From: Ktedonobacteraceae bacterium
GTDB lineage: Bacteria > Chloroflexota > Ktedonobacteria > Ktedonobacterales > Ktedonobacteraceae
Assembly: GCA_014896635.1 (NCBI GenBank)
Contig: JADBKA010000048.1
Span: forward strand, 1-25,405
Direction: 5' to 3'
DNA length: 25,405 nucleotides
Made by a program: the position numbers and the translations under genes. Within the stretch, counting starts at the first letter, position 1, and each line of letters starts with the position of its first letter. The notes below the pieces were generated by a model. The model saw only the letters and a program-made list of their open reading frames with translations, ran no database searches and was not told the origin of the DNA. Shown in pieces: positions 20,242-25,405 of the stretch.

Positions 20242-20457
20242 CCAACAGGGTACCAGATCACATAAGCACATCATAAATAATAGATCACGTTCGCTTTTCT
20301 CTTGTAGAGCAAACTCGTCTCTTCTCATGCACATGTAGTGCGTTCTTTCTGATCACAGTTTTTGTATTGCAGTGCAGCTTTATGGCAGTGTCGCCTTGAC
20401 GCAAGGGAGAAAAACGCTGCCCTGTTTTTCACATCTGGAAAGGAGACGTACCGTACC

Positions 20458-21696
20458 ATGACAACTGTGGCAATGGGTCACGAGACGCTGTTCAAGGTGG
20501 ATCTGACGAAACGCTGGAGCCAGCAACAGGTGCTTGGGCATAATCGCTGGCATCCAGACATTCCACCTGTCGCATCCATCAATCCAGGAACGACATTCCG
20601 TATGGAGTGTAAGGACTGGACGGATGGTCAGATCGGCAACAATGACAGCGCCAACGACGTGCGCGACGTTGATCTCTCCGTTTGCCATGTATTGAGTGGG
20701 CCAATCGCTGTGAACGGAGCGGAACCGGGAGATGTGCTGGTAGTTGACGTTCTCGATATGGGGCCGTTTCCTGGACCTAACACGGAATGGGGGTATACCG
20801 GTATTTTCGCCCGGTCCAACGGTGGCGGCTTCCTGACCGACCGCTTTCCCGATGCCCATAAAGCGATCTGGGATCTCAAGGGAGTCTTTGCCACATCCCG
20901 CCATGTTCCCGATGTGCGCTTTGTCGGTATTCCTCACCCCGGCCTGATCGGCTGCGCGCCATCTCATGATCTGCTCGCAAAATGGAATAAACGTGAGCGA
21001 GATCTTATCGCTACCAACCCTAACCGCGTTCCGCCGCTGGCTCTGCCGCCTCTTGAACAGAATGCGGTGATGGGATCGCTACGCGGCGAATCTTACAAAA
21101 AAGCGGCCCAGGAAGGCGCGCGCACGGTGCCTCCCCGTGAACATGGGGGCAACTGCGACATTAAAAATCTCACACGTGGTTCGCGCGTCTACTTCCCCGT
21201 GTACGTGAAAGGTGCGAATCTCTCTCTGGGCGATCTGCACTTCTCACAGGGCGACGGCGAAATTACCTTCTGTGGCGCTATCGAGATGGCCGGCTTTATC
21301 GACCTGCATGTCGATCTGATCAAAGACGGCATGAACAGGTACAAAATGACCGGTCCCATTTTCAAGACCAGCCCGCTCGAACCGCGCTACTCCAACTTCC
21401 TCGTCTTTGAGGGGATCTCCGTTGACGAGCAGGGCAGACAGCTTTACATGGATGCCCACGTTGCCTACAAGAATGCCTGCTTAAACGCCATCGAATATCT
21501 CCAGACATGCGGATATACGGCAGAGCAGGCATATATCATTCTTGGCGCGGCTCCCATAGAGGGGAGAATCAGCGGCATCGTTGATATTCCTAACGCCTGC
21601 TGCACACTCTACCTGCCGACCGAGATCTTCCAGCGCGATGTGGAGCCGATGAGACATTCGGTCTCGCGCCAGACGCAAGTTGCCAGCGCCCGCTAG
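20458..21696 (+). CDS. fmdA: Formamidase/acetamidase (FmdA/AmdA family)
   Basis: This 412-residue cytosolic amidase hydrolyses formamide, acetamide or similar short amides to ammonia and the acid. Family features run through the protein: ETLFKVDLTKRWSQQQVLGH near the N-terminus, HNRWHPDIPPVASINPG, DWTDGQIGNNDSANDVRDVD and VHVLSGPIAVNGAEPGD-type text. Further on come HPGLIGCAPSHDLLAKWNKRE, PPREHGGNCDIKNLTRGSRV and GDGEITFCGAIEMAG, which include the His/Asp/Glu positions of the FmdA fold. Length equals that of known FmdA proteins. The ATG at 20458 follows AAAGGAG by 12 bases; the frame is open further upstream to 20362 but with no family sequence. It is paired with divergent fmdB and followed by a urea-transporter-family channel, together an amide nitrogen-supply unit. 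Confidence 0.93.
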   Translation: MTTVAMGHETLFKVDLTKRWSQQQVLGHNRWHPDIPPVASINPGTTFRMECKDWTDGQIGNNDSANDVRDVDLSVCHVLSGPIAVNGAEPGDVLVVDVLDMGPFPGPNTEWGYTGIFARSNGGGFLTDRFPDAHKAIWDLKGVFATSRHVPDVRFVGIPHPGLIGCAPSHDLLAKWNKRERDLIATNPNRVPPLALPPLEQNAVMGSLRGESYKKAAQEGARTVPPREHGGNCDIKNLTRGSRVYFPVYVKGANLSLGDLHFSQGDGEITFCGAIEMAGFIDLHVDLIKDGMNRYKMTGPIFKTSPLEPRYSNFLVFEGISVDEQGRQLYMDAHVAYKNACLNAIEYLQTCGYTAEQAYIILGAAPIEGRISGIVDIPNACCTLYLPTEIFQRDVEPMRHSVSRQTQVASAR

Positions 21697-21723
21697 CACA
21701 TCCTTCTGATAAGGGATAAGAAA

Positions 21724-21755
21724 AAGGGGGGCAGGGACGTCCCCCTTCTCTCTTT
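21724..21755 (+). terminator. Hairpin between fmdA and the urea transporter gene
   Basis: AAGGGGG (21724-21730) pairs with CCCCCTT (21741-21747), followed by CTCTCTTT. It may end fmdA transcription partly; the transporter starts 99 bp further on the same strand. Confidence 0.55.
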
Positions 21756-21845
21756 CGGAAGTGCAGTGAAAGCACAGGACATGCATAGTGCATACGAAAG
21801 AAGGAACAGGCGTCTAACGTACTTGTTTCAGACCAGGAGAAAACT

Positions 21846-22952
21846 ATGGCTACCTTACAACGCCTCTCCGCTCCCTGGGAACGCCTGGCTCATGAAAACC
21901 CGCTGATTGGCTTCCTGGACATGCTACTGCGTGGCTGCGGTCAGGTGATGTTCCAGAACAATCCGTTGACCGGTTTACTCTTTCTCGTGGGTATTTTCGT
22001 GAATTCTGCACTGCTCGGCCTGGCGGGCCTGATCGGCCTCGTCGTCAGTACACTCACTGCAATGCTGCTGAGAGCGGATCGTAGTCTGATACATGCAGGA
22101 CTTTTCGGGTATAACGGGATTCTTACCGGCATAGGGCTTGCCTTTTTCTTGCGCTGGAATGGCATGCTCGTGGTGTATATCATCATCGCGGCTATTGTAA
22201 GCAGCGTTGTCATGATGGCGCTTATCAATCTGCTGAGTGGTCTGGACATGCCCGCGCTGACTGCGCCTTTTGTCTTAACTACCTGGCTGTTCCTTTTCGC
22301 GGCCCTGCTTTTTAGCCGTCTGCCGCCTTCGGAGTTGATTCGGCCTGAACTTCTCAATCCTACTGCTGCCGTCCAGACCGATCTGCGACCACTACCCGCT
22401 GAATCCACCGGTGCAGGCTTAACAGCCCTGAATCTGGTCGAAGCGTTCTTTCGCGGCATCGGCGAGGTCTTTTTCCAGGATAATCTGCTGACGGGGATCA
22501 TTTTCCTCATCGCCATTCTGGTGAATTCGCGCATCTCGGCGCTTTTCGCCGTCCTGGGATCGGCCATAGGTATGTTTTCCGCGCTCTTTCTTTTTGGTGG
22601 CAACGGCTACTGGGTCTATCACGGCCTATATGGCTTTAATGCCGTTCTCTGCGCTATCGCTCTCGGTGGACTGTTCTACGTGCTCACCTGGGAATCGGCG
22701 CTTTACACCCTGGTCTGCGCTTTGATTGGCACAGTAGTCATGGCTTCAATCAGCGTCCTGCTCTCGCCACTCGGCATGCCTGCGCTCACAGCGCCTTTTG
22801 TGCTCAGCGCATGGCTTTTCCTTCTGCCAAAAGCAGGTTTCCACATCCTGCACCCGGTGTCGCTTTCTGAAGTAACGACGCCTGAGCAGATCCGCCATAG
22901 CTTTTTTGAGCATGCTGCCGGAGAAGGCGGAACGGTTCAGCCGGCGTCATGA
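21846..22952 (+). CDS. Urea transporter family (UT) channel
   Basis: This 368-residue membrane channel is of the urea transporter fold. The two homologous halves are easy to align: GQVMFQNNPLTGLLFLVGI in the first and GEVFFQDNLLTGIIFLIAI in the second. Each half carries a selectivity-filter signature, MPALTAPFVLTTWLF (about residue 135) and MPALTAPFVLSAWLF (about residue 311). GYNGILTGI and GFNAVLCAI are the matching re-entrant helices. UT proteins conduct urea and similar small amides passively. With fmdA directly upstream, formamide, acetamide or urea are candidate substrates; no urease is present in this window. An AGGAGAAA precedes the ATG closely. A terminator follows at 23003. Confidence 0.92.
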   Translation: MATLQRLSAPWERLAHENPLIGFLDMLLRGCGQVMFQNNPLTGLLFLVGIFVNSALLGLAGLIGLVVSTLTAMLLRADRSLIHAGLFGYNGILTGIGLAFFLRWNGMLVVYIIIAAIVSSVVMMALINLLSGLDMPALTAPFVLTTWLFLFAALLFSRLPPSELIRPELLNPTAAVQTDLRPLPAESTGAGLTALNLVEAFFRGIGEVFFQDNLLTGIIFLIAILVNSRISALFAVLGSAIGMFSALFLFGGNGYWVYHGLYGFNAVLCAIALGGLFYVLTWESALYTLVCALIGTVVMASISVLLSPLGMPALTAPFVLSAWLFLLPKAGFHILHPVSLSEVTTPEQIRHSFFEHAAGEGGTVQPAS

Positions 22953-23002
22953 CTTTTTTCCCTCTCGCCGTTCTGTAAAACTGAAAACAACAGAATCAAA
23001 CA

Positions 23003-23032
23003 TGGTCCAGGATCACCTGGATCATTGTTTTT
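23003..23032 (+). terminator. Intrinsic terminator after the urea transporter gene
   Basis: TGGTCCAGG (23003-23011) pairs with CCTGGATCA (23016-23024), one G-T pair, loop ATCA, followed by TTGTTTTT. A strong terminator about 50 bases after the stop. Confidence 0.8.
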
Positions 23033-23189
23033 GGCATCTGGCTTTTCTTCGCAGAGTACCCCCCATCAAAGCACCACTTATTGTATGATTGCAACAAAAG
23101 GAAATATCTTATTTTTTGGATGCGCCATTTCACCAGGAACAAAACGTTTAAGTATCAATAAGCAGAAGAATAACAGGAGCCGTTGAATA

Positions 23190-25358
23190 ATGACGCAGGA
23201 AACTTTCAAGCAGGCAACAAGCCTTGCTACCACACAGCTTTATCACATTGAGCCGGGCCATCCTCATCCGCTGGGAGCCACACCTGATGCTAACGGCGTC
23301 AATTTCTCGCTTTTCGCGGACCGTGCCACAGCCGTCACGCTGCTGCTGTTCGCTCACGGCACTGACAGAGAGCCGATCCTCGCAGTGCCACTGGACCTCA
23401 TCAGGAACAGAACTTTCCCTTTCTGGCACGTCTATATCAGAGGTCTCAGAGCAGGCTGCTATTATGCCTATCGCGTTGATGGTCCCACCGATTTGCATGG
23501 CTACGGCGACCGCTACAATCCCAACAAAGTTCTGCTCGACCCTTACGCGAAAAGCACGACGAAAGTGCTCTGGAATCGCGCGGACGCCATCGGCCCCGGC
23601 GATAACGTGGCAACTTCGATACGTGGCGTCGTCCTCGATCCAGGCGGCTATGACTGGCAGGGAGATCGTCCCCTCAAGCACCTGCTGACTGACACAATCA
23701 TTTACGAACTGCACGTGCGCGGCTTCACTCAGTCACCAACATCAGGATGCCGCCATCCCGGCACTTACGCCGGCATCATCGAGAAAATTCCCTACCTCAA
23801 AGAACTGGGCATCACCGCTGTCGAACTGCTGCCAGTCTTTGATTTCGATGAAAAAGAAGTCATGCGTACCAGTCCCCTCGATGGCACACCCCTGACCAAC
23901 TACTGGGGCTACGATCCCATTAACTTCTTCTCACCCCACAGCGCCTACGCGCTTAATCCAGAAGATGGTAGCCATCTCAACGAGTTCCGCGACATGATCA
24001 GGGAACTGCACAAAGCTGGCATCGAAGTCATTCTCGACGTAGTTTTTAACCATACCGGCGAAAGAGGTGAACAGGGACCGATCATCAGCTTTAAAGGTCT
24101 GGCAAACAGTACCTACTACCTGCTCTCTCCTCAGGATAAACAGTATTATATGAATTATTCAGGAGCAGGCAACACCATCAACGGCAACCATCCCATGACG
24201 GAGAAACTGATCATTGATGCGCTGGAATACTGGGTCAAAGAGATGCATGTCGATGGCTTCCGCTTTGACGAGGCTGTGATTCTCTGTCGCAATGAGAACG
24301 GCGATCCCGCGATTTATCCCCCGGTGGTCTGGCATATCGAGCTTTCGGAAGTGCTGGCCGACACCAAAGTTATTGCCGAAGCCTGGGATGCCGCCGGACT
24401 CTACCAGCTTGGACGCTTCCCCGGCTATCGCTGGGGCGAGTGGAACGGGCGCTACCGCGATGCCATCCGGCGCTTTGTCAGAGGAGACCAGGGTCATATC
24501 GAAGGGCAAACCATTGTCGGGCGTGTCGCCACCGTTATCGCCGGCAGCGCCGATATCTTCCAGGACGAAAACGAACTGCCAACCAACAGCATCAACTTTA
24601 TCACCGCTCATGACGGGTTCACGCTCAACGATCTGGTCTCCTACAACCAGAAACACAATGAAGCAAACGGCTGGAACAACCAGGATGGCATCGACGATAA
24701 CCTGAGCTGGAACTGCGGCATGGAAGGCGAGACCAATGACCCTGCCATCGAAGCATTGCGCAGGCGCCAGGTCAAGAACTTCGCGGCCATTCTCTTTCTC
24801 TCACAGGGCGTTCCGATGTTTGTCGCCGGCGACGAAGTGCGCCGCACACAGCGCGGCAACAACAATGCCTATAACCAGAACAACGAGATCTCCTGGTTCG
24901 ACTGGACGCTCGTTGAGAAAAATCAGGAGATTTTCAGATTCTTCAAGAAAATGATCGAGTTCCGCAAACTTTACCACACCCTGCGTCGCTCTTACTACTT
25001 TACCGGGCAGGTCAATGCGCGCGGCCTGCCGGATATTAGCTGGCACGGCACCCGCCTGAACAGCCCCGACTGGTTCGATCCCTCTTTACGTGCGCTCGCC
25101 TTCACGCTCGGCGGCTTTCCAGACGACAATGGCGCCGGTGATACCGATATTCATGTCATACTCAACATGGACGAGCGGGACCTTGATTTCGACCTTCCTT
25201 CCGTTGATGGCCGGAGCTGGTACCGGGTCATCGACACATCTCAACCGTCGCCTCACGATATCGCTGAGAATCTAATCACTCCTGGCGAGGAGAGGCGTGT
25301 GAGCGAGACAATCTGTCATGCCGGCAGCCATAGCGTGGTGGTGTTCATCTCACGTTAA
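23190..25358 (+). CDS. glgX: Glycogen debranching enzyme GlgX (GH13 isoamylase type)
   Basis: This 722-residue cytosolic enzyme hydrolyses alpha-1,6 branches of glycogen after phosphorylase trimming. The N-terminal CBM48-like domain (PLGATPDANGVNFSLFADRA onward, including YRVDGP) precedes the GH13 barrel. Conserved regions are all present: DVVFNHT (region I), GFRFDEAV with the nucleophile Asp360, IAEAWD with the acid/base Glu397, and ITAHDGFTL with Asp475. The usual FDLAS after the nucleophile is FDEAV here. Other hallmarks are NYWGYDPINFFSPHSAYA and MFVAGDEVRRTQRGNNNAYN. The length is that of typical GlgX/TreX. AGGAG sits about 12 bases before the ATG. No other glycogen genes lie in the window, and nothing follows in the remaining 47 bases. 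Confidence 0.95.
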   Translation: MTQETFKQATSLATTQLYHIEPGHPHPLGATPDANGVNFSLFADRATAVTLLLFAHGTDREPILAVPLDLIRNRTFPFWHVYIRGLRAGCYYAYRVDGPTDLHGYGDRYNPNKVLLDPYAKSTTKVLWNRADAIGPGDNVATSIRGVVLDPGGYDWQGDRPLKHLLTDTIIYELHVRGFTQSPTSGCRHPGTYAGIIEKIPYLKELGITAVELLPVFDFDEKEVMRTSPLDGTPLTNYWGYDPINFFSPHSAYALNPEDGSHLNEFRDMIRELHKAGIEVILDVVFNHTGERGEQGPIISFKGLANSTYYLLSPQDKQYYMNYSGAGNTINGNHPMTEKLIIDALEYWVKEMHVDGFRFDEAVILCRNENGDPAIYPPVVWHIELSEVLADTKVIAEAWDAAGLYQLGRFPGYRWGEWNGRYRDAIRRFVRGDQGHIEGQTIVGRVATVIAGSADIFQDENELPTNSINFITAHDGFTLNDLVSYNQKHNEANGWNNQDGIDDNLSWNCGMEGETNDPAIEALRRRQVKNFAAILFLSQGVPMFVAGDEVRRTQRGNNNAYNQNNEISWFDWTLVEKNQEIFRFFKKMIEFRKLYHTLRRSYYFTGQVNARGLPDISWHGTRLNSPDWFDPSLRALAFTLGGFPDDNGAGDTDIHVILNMDERDLDFDLPSVDGRSWYRVIDTSQPSPHDIAENLITPGEERRVSETICHAGSHSVVVFISR

Positions 25359-25405
25359 GATTACGCGCTCACAGGTCAAAAGATGAACGCTTTTTCAAAA
25401 AACTG

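Larger units (their letters stand above)
20092..20457. other. Divergent AT-rich control region between fmdB and fmdA
   Basis: This 366-bp gap holds the fmdB ribosome site, nested inverted repeats at 20147-20193, a promoter toward fmdA at 20213-20241 and a leader of about 210 bases. The leader contains a GAAAAAC/GTTTTTC hairpin (20409-20430) just before the fmdA ribosome site GGAAAGGAG. I find no protein-coding frame with family features and no known riboswitch. Confidence 0.6.

Noticed and set aside
20390..20412. CCTTG-ACG-CAAGG hairpin in the fmdA leader, considered as a guanidine (mini-ykkC) riboswitch
   Set aside because: Mini-ykkC needs two hairpins with ACGR loops; here there is one hairpin with a loop that does not fit, and no second copy.

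Overview
The window is about 25.4 kb of bacterial chromosome with dense genes, roughly balanced to slightly GC-rich composition and mostly short intergenic gaps. The mix of genes points to Chloroflexota, most likely a Ktedonobacteria-type soil bacterium: a Ser/Thr kinase, two proline-rich proteins ending in double-cysteine zinc ribbons, a DUF4342 protein, a DHA2 efflux pump with the [10 protein letters not shown] variant motif, and a geranylgeranyl-reductase-type flavoprotein. This placement is inference from protein style, not from a marker gene. I saw no rRNA, tRNA, CRISPR array, transposase or phage gene.

Layout. 1-740: 3' part of a Ser/Thr kinase. 756-4464: a LysR regulator divergent from a cytidylate-kinase-like gene and a 14-helix MFS pump, with CTATAG palindromes in both intergenic gaps. 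4610-5327: a VIT/CCC1-type metal transporter behind a near-consensus promoter and overlapping Fur-like and DtxR-like palindromes. 5405-7684 (minus): a 3-aminobutyryl-CoA ammonia-lyase-like hotdog protein behind an 18-bp perfect palindrome, a glutaredoxin and a GGR-family flavoprotein. 7800-9485: a stand-alone PolX-N/HhH protein with a perfect sigma70 promoter and a foldable leader, then a class IV aminotransferase. 9802-12279: DUF4342, DinB, TVP38/DedA and a zinc-ribbon protein, all on plus. 12293-16911 (minus): a type IIA topoisomerase operon (B subunit then A subunit), in which both genes are broken by frameshifts. 17152-18262: a second zinc-ribbon protein and a small J-domain protein. 18525-19801: a YihY/BrkB membrane protein, also apparently frameshifted at its N-terminus. 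19795-22952: an amide-nitrogen module, with fmdB divergent from fmdA (formamidase/acetamidase) followed by a urea-transporter-family channel. 23190-25358: the glycogen debranching enzyme glgX.

How genes may work together. fmdA and the urea/amide channel would import small amides and release ammonia, with the FmdB zinc ribbon as a possible regulator and an AT-rich nested inverted repeat just upstream of the fmdA promoter. The metal transporter looks derepressed by metal-sensing repressors, as expected for an exporter. The LysR/kinase-like/efflux set looks like an inducible detoxification unit. The frameshifts (B subunit near 16638, A subunit near 12597-12605, YihY near 18614) are the main anomaly. 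They could be real decay of a second topoisomerase copy or indel errors in this sequence, and which of these it is decides how the region should be read.
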